Shown piece after piece: positions 53,612 through 62,809 of a DNA stretch of 64,000 bases (the first letter of the stretch is position 1; the number at the start of each line of letters is the position of its first letter). Source of the DNA: JAMXLO01 sp963819855 (GTDB lineage: Bacteria; Pseudomonadota; Alphaproteobacteria; Acetobacterales; Acetobacteraceae); contig CAWFYC010000035.1 in the NCBI GenBank assembly GCA_963819855.1, positions 1-64,000 on the forward strand, read 5' to 3'. The notes under the pieces are model-generated. The model did no database searches. It was not told the origin of the DNA and was given only the letters and a program-made list of their open reading frames with translations. Both the position numbers and the translations under genes were made by a program.

Positions 53612-54976
53612 ATGGCCAACGCATTCGTCAACGCGCCAGGCGACGTCACCGCGCGGCTGACCGATTACATCGTCTCCGCGCGCTGGTCCGATCTGCCGGA
53701 GGCGGTGCGGCGCGAGACATTGCGCTCGTTCGTCAACATCATGGGCTGCACGATCGGCGGCGCGCGGCACGAGGTGGTGGAGCTGGCCGATACGACGCTG
53801 GGCGAATACGCCGGAGCGTCGCAGGCCACGGTGATCGGCCGCGGCCACCGAGCCGATGCGCTGCACGCCTGTCTGATCAACTGCCTCGCATCCAGCATCT
53901 ACTCCTATGACGATACGCACGCCGAGGCAGTGGTGCATCCGGCAGGTCCCGTCGCTAGTGCCGCCCTGGCCCTGGCCGAACGACGTCCGGCCAGCGGCGC
54001 CGATTTCCTGCTCGCGTTCGCCCTCGGCATCGAAATGACGTGCCGGCTGTCCAAGGCGATCTCGGTGCCGCCGGCGAAGGGAACGGTTGCGTGGTCGCAG
54101 ACCGGCATCGCCGCTGGGATCGGCGCCGCGGTGGCAGCGGCAAAGCTGCTGAAGCTGGATGCGGCACGGGTGCAATACGCCATTGGCATTGCGCTGTCGC
54201 AGGCCGCCGGGTTCCGCGTGATGCATGCCACCATGGTGTCGTCGCTGATGCCGGCGCAGGGCGCGCAGACGGGACTGCGCGCGGCGGTGCTGGCTGAACG
54301 CGGTTTCACCGCCTCGCCGGCGGCATTGGAAGGACGCTACGGATTCCTGGAGGTATTCGCGGAGGCACCAAATGTGCCAGCGCTGGCGGACGGGCTGGGC
54401 GAGCGCTTCGAGATCCTGCGCAACACCTACAAGCCGTATCCCTGCGGCATCGTGATCCATCCGATCATCGACGCGTGCCTGCAACTGCGGCGCGACCATG
54501 CGATCGACGCGGCATCGATCGACACGGTGCGCATCAAGGCCTCGCCCGGCGCGATGACGTTGTGCGACCGGCGCAACCCGCAGAACGAACTGCAAGCGCA
54601 TGTCAGCCTCTATCACTGGACCGCTGCGGCGCTGATCCGAGGCTTGGCGCGGATCGAGGAGTTGCAGGACCCCACGGTGCGCGATCCGGCGATCGTGGCC
54701 TTCCAGGACAAGGTAGAAGCGTTCGGCGATGCCAACCTGGCAGCGGATGCAGCCGAGGTGACAATCACGCTGAAGGACGGACATGGCCACACCTGCCGCA
54801 TCGATCACTGCATCGGCAGCGCAAGCAATCCGATGACGGACGCGCAGTTGACACGCAAGTTCGGCGAACTGGCCGAACCGGTGATCGGCACGGCGCGAGC
54901 GAAGGAGCTGGCCGATCGAAGCTGGTCGGTCGAACGCATGGGCGATGTCGGCGATCTGGCGCGCGCAGCCGGATAG
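53612..54976 (+). CDS. MmgE/PrpD family protein
   Basis: This 454-residue protein belongs to the family of 2-methylcitrate dehydratase (PrpD), MmgE and cis-aconitate decarboxylase. Conserved blocks: FVNIMGCTIGGARHEVVELA, SSIYSYDDTHAEAVVHPAGP (about residue 95-115), TYKPYPCGIVIHP (about 275) and ASNPMTDAQLTRKFGELAEP near the end. No prpB or prpC is nearby, so its substrate may differ from methylcitrate. It follows the SDR gene by 12 bp. Confidence 0.92.
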   Translation: MANAFVNAPGDVTARLTDYIVSARWSDLPEAVRRETLRSFVNIMGCTIGGARHEVVELADTTLGEYAGASQATVIGRGHRADALHACLINCLASSIYSYDDTHAEAVVHPAGPVASAALALAERRPASGADFLLAFALGIEMTCRLSKAISVPPAKGTVAWSQTGIAAGIGAAVAAAKLLKLDAARVQYAIGIALSQAAGFRVMHATMVSSLMPAQGAQTGLRAAVLAERGFTASPAALEGRYGFLEVFAEAPNVPALADGLGERFEILRNTYKPYPCGIVIHPIIDACLQLRRDHAIDAASIDTVRIKASPGAMTLCDRRNPQNELQAHVSLYHWTAAALIRGLARIEELQDPTVRDPAIVAFQDKVEAFGDANLAADAAEVTITLKDGHGHTCRIDHCIGSASNPMTDAQLTRKFGELAEPVIGTARAKELADRSWSVERMGDVGDLARAAG

Positions 54977-54988
54977 GCCCTAGCGTCG

Positions 54989-55804
54989 TTACTTCCCCAT
55001 TGCCCGTCGCTTCCACAACTCCCACGGCCGATCCACCAGCCCATCGTTGGTCCGCATCGCCGCCGCGGCCTCGGCGTCGTTGAGGAATGTCGGATCGCCG
55101 AGCCGCAGCGCCTCGCTCTCCATGCGCGCGTTCACCTCCGTGTAGACCGCTCGGAACACCACGTGCCGCACCGACTGCGCCGCCGCCACCGAGCCATGCC
55201 CACGCATCAGCGCCACCGGATGCGGTCCCAGCACCGCGGCCAGTGCATGGCCGAGTGCCGCGCTGCTGATCAGCATGTTCGTTGCCGGTCCGGCGACATC
55301 GCGAATCTCGAACACCGGCACGCCGCCGCCGAGGAAGCCGGCAATGTGGTTCATCGGCCTGAGCGGCACATTGACATTGGCGTATGGAATCACCGATGGC
55401 GAATGACTGTGCACGATCGCACGCACATCCGGCCGCAGCTGGTAGATCTCGCCGTGGATAAATCGTTCGAGATAGACTGCGCGGCCGCGCTGATCGATCG
55501 GCGTGCTCTCCAGGTCATATTCGAGAATGTCATCCGCGGTCACCAGCGCGGGTGCCATGCTGCGCGACATCAGGTAGCGGTTCGGATCCTTGTCGTGCCG
55601 CGCACTGACATGGCCGAATCCGTCTACCACATTCTGGTCGTACAGAATGCGATTGGCAGCAACGAGGTCGTCAATCAACGCGGTATCCGCGGGACCGGCC
55701 GATGTCGGTAGCGGCGCCTGCGCATCGACGGCAGCAGCCAGCAGCGCGCCCAGGAATCCCCGTCGGCCCAAGGCATGCATCATTCCGCAAGGGCATTGCT
55801 CCAT
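54989..55804 (-). CDS. Class II aldolase/adducin family protein with export signal
   Basis: The 271-residue protein is a class II aldolase fold (like fuculose-phosphate aldolase): NVVDGFGHVSARHDKDPNRY, the metal histidines in AIVHSHSPSVIPY (about residue 135) and LMRGHGSVAAAQS (about 200). Unusually, the N-terminus HALGRRGFLGALLAAAVDAQ looks like a twin-arginine signal, so it may be exported, where a retro-aldol role is less obvious. ATG 55804 is preferred to the GTG at 55807. Convergent with MmgE/PrpD and divergent from the M28-like gene. Confidence 0.88.
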   Translation of the reverse strand: MEQCPCGMMHALGRRGFLGALLAAAVDAQAPLPTSAGPADTALIDDLVAANRILYDQNVVDGFGHVSARHDKDPNRYLMSRSMAPALVTADDILEYDLESTPIDQRGRAVYLERFIHGEIYQLRPDVRAIVHSHSPSVIPYANVNVPLRPMNHIAGFLGGGVPVFEIRDVAGPATNMLISSAALGHALAAVLGPHPVALMRGHGSVAAAQSVRHVVFRAVYTEVNARMESEALRLGDPTFLNDAEAAAAMRTNDGLVDRPWELWKRRAMGK

Positions 55805-55900
55805 CACGGGCTCCTCGATCGGTTGTGCGGACCGTACTCGACCTTGCCATCGCCCGTCACGCCCGGCACGTTTGTCGCCACGTCAGCGGCAAGGAGACGG

Positions 55901-57556
55901 ATGATGAGCGATTCAGAGCGTCGTTCGCTATGCGAGGCCGTCGATGGCTCGATCCTGATGGGGCACATGCAGGAACTTGCGCGCTGGGTGAAGCTGTCGG
56001 GCACGCCAGACGAGCTGCGAAGCCTGAGCTACTTCCAGTCGAAGCTGGACCAGTACGGCTACCGCACCAGACTTGTCATGCACGACGCCTACATCAGCCT
56101 GCCCGGCAAGGCGCGCGTCGATGTGGACAATCGGGCGCTCACCAGCATCACGCATTCGTTCTCGCGCAGTTCGCCGGCGAATGGCGTGACCGGACGGCTG
56201 ATTTATGTCGGCGACGGCGACGAAGCCGACTTCACCGGACGCGACATGCATGGTGCGATCGTGCTGATGGAAGGCATCGCCAGTCCCGGCCAGGCGGCGC
56301 GCGCCTCGCATGCCGGTGCGGTGGGGCAGGTGCAGATCAGTCCGCATGAGCATCTGCACGAGATGTGCGTCTCACCGGTGTGGGGCAGTCCGTCGGGCGA
56401 CACCCAATCGGACCTCCCGACCACCGTCGTGTGCACCGTATCGAATGTCGACGGCAGCGCTCTGCGCGAGCGGTTGGCGCGCGGCGAACAACCCAAGGTG
56501 ACGCTGCACGCCGAGGTCGATACCGGCTGGCGGCAGACGCCGATCCTGGAAGCCGAGATCGACGGGCCGGACGCGGATGGTCCGTTCATTCTGTACTCTG
56601 GCCATCACGACACCTGGCACTACGGCGTCATGGATAACGGCGCGGCCAACGCCACCATGTTGGAAGTAGCGCGCCTGACCGCGGGTGAGCGCGTGAAGTG
56701 GCGGCGTGGCCTGCGTCTGTGCTTCTGGTCGGGCCATTCGCACGGCCGTTATTCCGGTTCCGCCTGGTACGCCGATGAGAACTGGGATGAGCTGGAACGA
56801 CGCTGCGCGGTGCATGTGAACGTGGATTCCACCGGCGGCGTCGGCGCGGTCGTGTTGAAGCATGCCGCCGCCGCGCCGGAACTGGTCGCACTGGCCGGTG
56901 ATGCGATCGGCGAGCAGGCGGGTTCCGAGTATGCCGGCAAGCGCATGTCGCGGTCGTCGGATCAGTCGTTCTGGGGCATCGGCATTCCCGCAATGTTCGG
57001 CGCGCTCAGCGAGCAACCGCCAGCGCCGGTGAAGATGCGCAACGCCCTCGGCTGGTGGTGGCATACGCCGCACGATCTGCTGGACAAGATCGACCAGAAC
57101 AACCTGGTGCGCGACACCCGCGTCTACGTGCACACGCTGTGGCGGCTGCTGACCGACCCGGTGCTGCCGCTCGATTTTTCCGCGCATGCGCACGTGCTGC
57201 TGGAGGAACTGGACACGCTGCGTGCGTCACTCGGCGCGCGCTATTCGGTGGATGGACTGCTCGCCGCGGCGACGACGCTGCGCGACACGGCGGCCGCGGG
57301 CGGGCATTCCGATGCGGCACTGATGCGGGCGTCGCGCGCGCTGGCGCCAGTGTATTATACGTCAGGAGACCGTTTCGCTCATGATCCGGCGCTGCCGCTG
57401 CCAGCCTGGCCGGTGCTCGATCCGTTGCGCAGGCTGGCAAAGATGGCGCCCGGCACCGACAGCGCACGCCTCCTGACAGTCAGCGCGACGCGGGGGCGCA
57501 ACCGGCTGGCGCATGCATTGCGTGAAGCGATCAGCGCACTGGACGGCACCGCATGA
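55901..57556 (+). CDS. M28-like peptidase with altered catalytic loop
   Basis: The 551-residue protein resembles M28 aminopeptidases/glutamate carboxypeptidase-like proteins: a PA-type insert (TGRLIYVGDGDEADFTGRDM), first metal ligands in SGHHDTWHYGVMDNGAANAT (about residue 242), Asp in VNVDSTGG (about 309), and a final His in WWWHTPHDLLDKID (about 388). At the position of the usual Glu-Glu pair it has FWSGHSHGRYSGS, so the catalytic base is missing or replaced. No signal peptide. ATG 55901 has AAGGAG. Its last 26 nt overlap the convergent MaoC gene. Confidence 0.85.
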   Translation: MMSDSERRSLCEAVDGSILMGHMQELARWVKLSGTPDELRSLSYFQSKLDQYGYRTRLVMHDAYISLPGKARVDVDNRALTSITHSFSRSSPANGVTGRLIYVGDGDEADFTGRDMHGAIVLMEGIASPGQAARASHAGAVGQVQISPHEHLHEMCVSPVWGSPSGDTQSDLPTTVVCTVSNVDGSALRERLARGEQPKVTLHAEVDTGWRQTPILEAEIDGPDADGPFILYSGHHDTWHYGVMDNGAANATMLEVARLTAGERVKWRRGLRLCFWSGHSHGRYSGSAWYADENWDELERRCAVHVNVDSTGGVGAVVLKHAAAAPELVALAGDAIGEQAGSEYAGKRMSRSSDQSFWGIGIPAMFGALSEQPPAPVKMRNALGWWWHTPHDLLDKIDQNNLVRDTRVYVHTLWRLLTDPVLPLDFSAHAHVLLEELDTLRASLGARYSVDGLLAAATTLRDTAAAGGHSDAALMRASRALAPVYYTSGDRFAHDPALPLPAWPVLDPLRRLAKMAPGTDSARLLTVSATRGRNRLAHALREAISALDGTA

Positions 57557-57971
57557 GGTTCATCGGCCGCTGGGTCATCACCACCTCGCCGTCCTGGTTC
57601 AGCACCTCTACCAGGCTGCGCACCAGTCCGCGATCCGGCTTCGAGCGTGACCGCTTCGCCTCCACCACCGTCACCCGCACGCGCAGCACATCGCCCGGCC
57701 GCACCGGGCGCAGCCAGCGCAACTCGTCGATGCCCGGCGACGGCAGGGTGGCGACCTTCGACAGATAGTGCTCGACGAACAGCCGCATCACCATGGCCGC
57801 GGTATGCCAACCGCTGGCGATCAGTTCCTTCGCCACAGTATGCATCGGCTGCGGATCGTAGCGCCTGGCGAATGTGACGATCTCTTCGGCGGTGACCGCG
57901 ACCTCACCGAATTCATCGACCATGCCGACACGATAGTCCTCGAAGTGGCGTTCGGCTGGCGGAACCGTCAT
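57531..57971 (-). CDS. MaoC-like hot-dog dehydratase
   Basis: The 146-residue protein is a MaoC/R-hydratase type hot-dog enzyme that hydrates enoyl-CoA. It has the catalytic-type segment FARRYDPQPMHTVAKELIAS and GWHTAAMVMRLFVEHYL, then the outer strand WLRPVRPGDVLRVRVTVVEA. It is the last gene of the bclA-boxC-boxB operon, overlapping boxB by 4 nt, so it probably acts on a ring-opened CoA thioester of the pathway. This is inference. Confidence 0.88.
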   Translation of the reverse strand: MTVPPAERHFEDYRVGMVDEFGEVAVTAEEIVTFARRYDPQPMHTVAKELIASGWHTAAMVMRLFVEHYLSKVATLPSPGIDELRWLRPVRPGDVLRVRVTVVEAKRSRSKPDRGLVRSLVEVLNQDGEVVMTQRPMNLMRCRPVR

Positions 57972-59416
57972 GCCTCGATCTTCACGTACTCGAAGTTGCC
58001 CGGCTTATTGTCGATGCCGATGCGCGGCGGAGCGATCCACGAGGCGTATGCGCCCGGCGCATGCGTCGCCCGCATCAGACTCTCCACGAAACGGTTGTCG
58101 TCGGCGGACGGCAGCATTGTCTCCTTGCGCGCCTGCCACTGATCGGCGGTCATCAGGTTGCCATCGGCATCGGCATGGATCGCGGCGAACTCGCCGATGC
58201 GGCGGTTGAATGCAACATGTGGCAGACGCAGGCGGAATTCCAACCCGGCCCGTTCCAGCACGCGATTCCATCGCGTGACGCCAGCGTTGGCGTCATCGAC
58301 GAAGTCATCGCGCAACCGCATGTTCAGTGCCGACAGCGCCGGCGTATCCTCGCGCACGATCACTCCGTCCTTCAGCCGCAGCACCGGATACGTCGCATCG
58401 GTCAGCACGTGATCGTCGGTCAGCTTGTCCTCGTGATAACGGCCCTTCAGACCGGCGTTGAACGCATTCGCAGCGTTGGTGCTGATCTCGTTGCCGAACA
58501 GGTCGAGCGTCAGCGAGAAGTGCAGGTTCGCCTTCCTCTGCAACGTCGGCAGATCGATCACGCCCAGCGCACGCACGCGTTCGGTGTCAGTCGGATCGTC
58601 GATGCCGGCGTCGCGCATCGCCTGGCACGTGCGCTGCACGATGCGCTGCACGCCGGTTTCGCCGACGAACATGTGGTGCGCTTCCTCGGTCAGCATGAAG
58701 CGGCAGGTGCGCGACAGCGGATCGAAGCCCGACTGCGCCAGCGCGGCCAACTGCATCTTGCCGTCGCGGTCGGTGAAGAAGGTGAACATGAAGAATGACA
58801 GCCAGTCGGGGGTCGCTTCGTTGAACGCGCCAAGCATGCGCGGACTGTCCTGATCGCCGGAACGGCGGCGCAACAGTTCCTCCGCCTCCTCGCGGCCGTC
58901 GCGGCCGAAGTATTTTTGCAGCAGATAGACCATCGCCCAGAGATGACGGCCTTCCTCGACATTCACCTGAAACAGGTTGCGCAGGTCGTAGTTCGACGGC
59001 GCGGTGGCGCCGAGGTGGCGTTGCTGTTCCACCGACGCCGGCTCGGTGTCGCCCTGGATCACCAGCAGCCGGCGCAGCATGGCGCGGTATTCGCCGGGCA
59101 CCTCCTGCCACGCCTTTTCGCCCCTGTGCGCGCCGAACGGAATTTTTCGTTGTTCCACCGACGGCGCCAGCAGCACGCCCCAGCGATACTCCGGCATCCG
59201 CACGTAGCCGAACTTCGCCCAACCTTCCGAGCCGACACCGACCGCGGTGCGCAAATACACCAGGCTGTCCTGGAAACCTTCCGGTCCCATCTGCCGCCAC
59301 CAGTCGATATAGCCGGGATGCCAGGTCTCCAGCGCCTTGCGCACGCGCTGGTCGTCATTCAGACCGACGTTGTTAGGGATCAGGCCGTTGTAATCGACCG
59401 CTGTTCCATCTGGCAT
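57968..59416 (-). CDS. boxB: Benzoyl-CoA 2,3-epoxidase subunit B (BoxB)
   Basis: BoxB is the di-iron oxygenase that epoxidises benzoyl-CoA with electrons from BoxA. The 482-residue protein has the di-iron ligand motifs in NVEEGRHLWAMVYLLQKYFG (E-x2-H, about residue 147) and LTEEAHHMFVGETGV (about 238), plus the expected NYDLRNLFQ and FFMFTFFTDRDGKMQ. ATG 59416 overlaps the boxC stop by one base. BoxA, its reductase, is not in the window. A longer open frame upstream is a shadow of boxC. Confidence 0.95.
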   Translation of the reverse strand: MPDGTAVDYNGLIPNNVGLNDDQRVRKALETWHPGYIDWWRQMGPEGFQDSLVYLRTAVGVGSEGWAKFGYVRMPEYRWGVLLAPSVEQRKIPFGAHRGEKAWQEVPGEYRAMLRRLLVIQGDTEPASVEQQRHLGATAPSNYDLRNLFQVNVEEGRHLWAMVYLLQKYFGRDGREEAEELLRRRSGDQDSPRMLGAFNEATPDWLSFFMFTFFTDRDGKMQLAALAQSGFDPLSRTCRFMLTEEAHHMFVGETGVQRIVQRTCQAMRDAGIDDPTDTERVRALGVIDLPTLQRKANLHFSLTLDLFGNEISTNAANAFNAGLKGRYHEDKLTDDHVLTDATYPVLRLKDGVIVREDTPALSALNMRLRDDFVDDANAGVTRWNRVLERAGLEFRLRLPHVAFNRRIGEFAAIHADADGNLMTADQWQARKETMLPSADDNRFVESLMRATHAPGAYASWIAPPRIGIDNKPGNFEYVKIEA

Positions 59417-61032
59417 CACACTCGCTCCGCATCGAAGTTCGGCCTCTGTCCGCTGCCGTAGCGCTTCAACGAACCCTCCTCGCCGACCGCGTTTGGCCGT
59501 TGGAACACCCAGTTCTGCCACGCGGTCAACCGGCCGAAGATGCGCGTTTCCATCGTCTCCGGTCCGGCAAACCGCAGGTTGGCTTCCAGCGCGGTCAATG
59601 CATCGGGCGAGAACGATGCGCGTTCTTCCAGCATGAGCCGCACCTCGTCATCCCAGTCCGACTCGTCATAGGCGACGGTGACGAGGCCGAGCGCCTCAGC
59701 GTCCTCCGCGTACAACATTTCGCCCGTGCGTTCGCGCGCCTGCGCGAAGCTGTCGGGTTCGCCGAGGAAACGTGTCGCCAGCCGCGTCAGTCCATTGCCC
59801 ATCGGATACGCACCGAAATTAAGCGCCGACAGGTGCAGATGTGCAGGCTCGCGATTGTCGCCGCCGTGCGCGCCGGTGAACATCACCGATCGATCGGCAG
59901 CAAACAGCAGTTCCGCGAGCGTGCCGGCGAAGCAGCTACCCGGCTCGATCAATGCGATCAGGCTGCGCGAGGTCATGTCGATGCGCTTCAACACCCGCTT
60001 CCAATACAGCCTGATCTCGCGCACCAGCCAGTCGTCCTTGCGCGCCTCCAGCAGTTCGTCGGCTGCCAGCACCGCCGCCGCTTCACCTGCCGAGCGCAGC
60101 ACGATCAGCCCCAGCGCCGGTTCGTTCAGTCGCAGATGCAGGATCGCGTCGTCCAGCTCACGCGCCAGCAGCAGCGACCAGTCGAGGCCCGTCACATCGC
60201 GCGGTCCCAGTATCGTGACGTCTGCTCGCCGCCCGGTGCGATCGTACGCTACGCGGACCTGCGAATAGGTCACGCCATGATCGGAGAACTCGCGCCGCAG
60301 CGGCGCCAACACGATGCCCTTCGCGTCCGCCGGCCGGTCGGATAGCGCGGCCATTGCCTGCGCGCGTTCGTGTAACTTTGGCTCCCACGCCGACGGCGGC
60401 ACCACCTCGTCCACCAGCCGCCACTCCACCGCGCGACGGCCGCGCACGCCTTCCTCGGTCGAGCAGAACACGTCGGCGCGGTCGCGCCGCACCTGGCGCT
60501 TGTCGGTGAGCCGCGTCAGTCCGCCGGTGGCTGGCAGCACCGCCAGCAACGGCAATTCCGGCAGTGCCACGCCGGAACGACGGTCGTCGATCAGCATGAT
60601 GTGTTCCGCGGCCATCGCCAGTTCATAGCCGCCACCGGCCGCGCTGCCGCTTACCGCCGCCAGCCAGGCCTGGCCGGAATTGGCGCTGGCATCCTCGATC
60701 GCGAGCCGCGTCTCGTTGGTGAACTTGCAGAAGTTCACCTTGTGGCCGTGCGACGCCTTGGCGAGCATGCGAATATTGGCGCCGGCACAGAACACACCCG
60801 GCTTGCCGGATCGCAGCACGACGCAGCGCACCTCTGGATGCTCGAACCGCAGCCGCTGCACCGCATCTGCAAGCTCGATATCGACGCCAAGATCGTAGGA
60901 ATTCAACTTCAACTCGCAGCCTTCGAACAGGCCGGCATCGGGATCGACATCCATGGTCAGCGTTGCCACCGGCCCGTCGAACGACAGGCGCCAGTGGCGA
61001 TAGCGGCTCGGATCGGTCTGAAAGTCGATCAT
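59416..61032 (-). CDS. boxC: 2,3-Epoxybenzoyl-CoA dihydrolase (BoxC)
   Basis: BoxC hydrolytically opens the epoxide ring to 3,4-dehydroadipyl-CoA semialdehyde plus formate. The 538-residue protein has two crotonase-like halves: in the first, FCAGANIRML (about residue 82) and SGSAAGGGYELAMAAEHIML (about 130), and in the second, IEPGSCFAGTLAELLFAADR (about 360). The C-terminus GRLTAWQNWVFQRPNAVGEE is typical. Its start overlaps the bclA stop by 4 nt. Confidence 0.95.
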   Translation of the reverse strand: MIDFQTDPSRYRHWRLSFDGPVATLTMDVDPDAGLFEGCELKLNSYDLGVDIELADAVQRLRFEHPEVRCVVLRSGKPGVFCAGANIRMLAKASHGHKVNFCKFTNETRLAIEDASANSGQAWLAAVSGSAAGGGYELAMAAEHIMLIDDRRSGVALPELPLLAVLPATGGLTRLTDKRQVRRDRADVFCSTEEGVRGRRAVEWRLVDEVVPPSAWEPKLHERAQAMAALSDRPADAKGIVLAPLRREFSDHGVTYSQVRVAYDRTGRRADVTILGPRDVTGLDWSLLLARELDDAILHLRLNEPALGLIVLRSAGEAAAVLAADELLEARKDDWLVREIRLYWKRVLKRIDMTSRSLIALIEPGSCFAGTLAELLFAADRSVMFTGAHGGDNREPAHLHLSALNFGAYPMGNGLTRLATRFLGEPDSFAQARERTGEMLYAEDAEALGLVTVAYDESDWDDEVRLMLEERASFSPDALTALEANLRFAGPETMETRIFGRLTAWQNWVFQRPNAVGEEGSLKRYGSGQRPNFDAERV

Positions 61033-62606
61033 CGCTGATCACGCAGCCGGAAGCGCTGGATCTTCCCCGTCGCGGTCTTCGGCAACCCATCGACGAACTC
61101 GATCCAGCGCGGATATTTCCACACCCCGATGCGCTCCTTCACGTGTGTCTTCAGCAGCTCCTTCACCGTCTCGGCGTCCTGTTGGCGCGCCGCCTCCTGC
61201 AACACGACGAACGCCTTGGGCTTGGTCAGGCCGTCCTGATCTTGCGCACCCACCACCGCCAATTCCAGCACCGCGGGATGCGACACCAGCGCCTCCTCTA
61301 CCTCGAACGGCGAGACCCACACGCCGCTCACCTTCAGCATCTCGTCGGTGCGGCCACAGAAGCGAAAATAACCGTCCGCATCGCGGATATAGGTATCACC
61401 GGTATGCGTCCACTCGCCGCGAAACGTACGGCGTGTCTTGTCGCGCTGGTTCCAGTAACCATCGGCCGACGACGGACCACGCACCACCAGTTCGCCCGCC
61501 TCGCCATTCGGCACGCGGCCGCCGTGTTCGTCGAGGACCATCGCGTCGTAGCCCGGCACCGGCTTGCCCGAGGTGCCGTAGCGGACATCGTCCGCGCGGT
61601 TGGACACGAAGATGTGCAACATCTCGGTGGACCCGATACCGTCGAGGATGTCGACGCCCACCATGTCGGACCAGCGCCGGCCGATATCGTCCGGCAGCGC
61701 CTCGCCGGCGGAGATGCAGCGCCGCAGCCGATCCGATCCTGCCCCGGGACCGATGTGCGGATTGGCCAGCATCGACGCAAACAACGTCGGCACGCCGGCA
61801 AAGATTGTCGGCTGATGACGCTGCATCGTATCGAGCACCGCATCCGGCGTCGGACGGTCAGGCAACAGCACGGCACCCGCGCCAACCGACATCGGAAACG
61901 TCATCGTGTTGCCAAGCCCGTAGGCATGGAACGCCTTCGCCGCGGAGAACATCAGATCGTCTGAGCGGATCCCCAGCACCTGCGCGCCATAAGCATCTGC
62001 CGTCGCGCGCAGGCTGCCATGCACGTGCCGCACGCCCTTCGGCGCCCCGGTGGAACCGGAGGAATACAGCCAGAACGCCACTTCATCCGCCGGCGTGGCA
62101 GCGGTCGATGTCGCCGGATCACCGCCGGCCAGGAAGTCGCCAAACCCGCTCGCGCGCACATCATCGATCGGCTCGGGTGTGCCACCGTCAGGCTGCGCTA
62201 CCGCGATGCGGCGCAGCTCCGCCACGCTGTGCAGCACCGGGAGCAGCGGGCCAACCAATGGCGCCGAAATCACCACCGCATCGGCACGGCTGTCCGCCAG
62301 GATGTAGCCGATCGTCTCATGCGTCAGCAGCGTGTTGATCGGCACCGGCACGACGCCGGCACGGATTGCTCCCCAGAACGCAATCGGAAAATCCACCGTG
62401 TCCAGCAGCAACAGGGCGACGCGCCGTTCGCGCGCCACGCCGGCCTCGCGCAACGCTCCGGCGAAGCGCCGCGTCGCTTCGGCCAGCGCGCCATAGCTCA
62501 GGCTGCGCCAAGGGTCCTGGAACACAACAACGTCGCCGCGCCCATCACGGACGTGGCGATCGACGAAATAACCGACGGCGTTGCCGTCATCAGACCCGCT
62601 GCCCAT
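61029..62606 (-). CDS. bclA: Benzoate-CoA ligase
   Basis: This ATP-dependent ligase (AMP-forming) activates benzoate to benzoyl-CoA, the entry to the box pathway. The 525-residue sequence has the P-loop-like YSSGSTGAPKGVRHVHGSLR (about residue 170), AFHAYGLGNTMTFPMSVGA, GSTEMLHIFVSNRADDVRYG, and the C-terminal GRTDEMLKVSGVWVSPFEVE and catalytic Lys in PKTATGKIQRF. ATG 62606 begins the conserved part. It heads the operon with boxC, boxB and maoC. Upstream lies a dispersed CTCTGTG repeat. Confidence 0.93.
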   Translation of the reverse strand: MGSGSDDGNAVGYFVDRHVRDGRGDVVVFQDPWRSLSYGALAEATRRFAGALREAGVARERRVALLLLDTVDFPIAFWGAIRAGVVPVPINTLLTHETIGYILADSRADAVVISAPLVGPLLPVLHSVAELRRIAVAQPDGGTPEPIDDVRASGFGDFLAGGDPATSTAATPADEVAFWLYSSGSTGAPKGVRHVHGSLRATADAYGAQVLGIRSDDLMFSAAKAFHAYGLGNTMTFPMSVGAGAVLLPDRPTPDAVLDTMQRHQPTIFAGVPTLFASMLANPHIGPGAGSDRLRRCISAGEALPDDIGRRWSDMVGVDILDGIGSTEMLHIFVSNRADDVRYGTSGKPVPGYDAMVLDEHGGRVPNGEAGELVVRGPSSADGYWNQRDKTRRTFRGEWTHTGDTYIRDADGYFRFCGRTDEMLKVSGVWVSPFEVEEALVSHPAVLELAVVGAQDQDGLTKPKAFVVLQEAARQQDAETVKELLKTHVKERIGVWKYPRWIEFVDGLPKTATGKIQRFRLRDQR

Positions 62607-62654
62607 CCGTTGCTCCCTCGCGGCGAGTATAGCGCGGGACGCGATGGCGTGAAC

Positions 62655-62723
62655 TGCGCGAAGCGCCAAATATGTTCTCCGTGCAACTCTGTGTGCACTC
62701 TGTGGAACTCTGTGTCCGATTAC
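62655..62723. repeat. Dispersed CTCTGTG repeat, second copy
   Basis: This stretch is about 90 percent identical over 70 bp to 44061-44130: the shared GCGCGAAGCGCCA start, then TTCTCCGTG and three ACTCTGTG-type units spaced by about 10-11 bp and ending TGTCCGA. Here it is a single arm, not a palindrome. It lies 50-117 bp upstream of the bclA start, between two leftward genes. Confidence 0.8.
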
Positions 62724-62809
62724 TTTTTTACCGCAAGCTCCCCGCTGATTCCGCAATTGGCCACGAGCTGCGCGTTTCGAACGCTATTGCCCTACCGCGA
62801 CCGGCAGGC

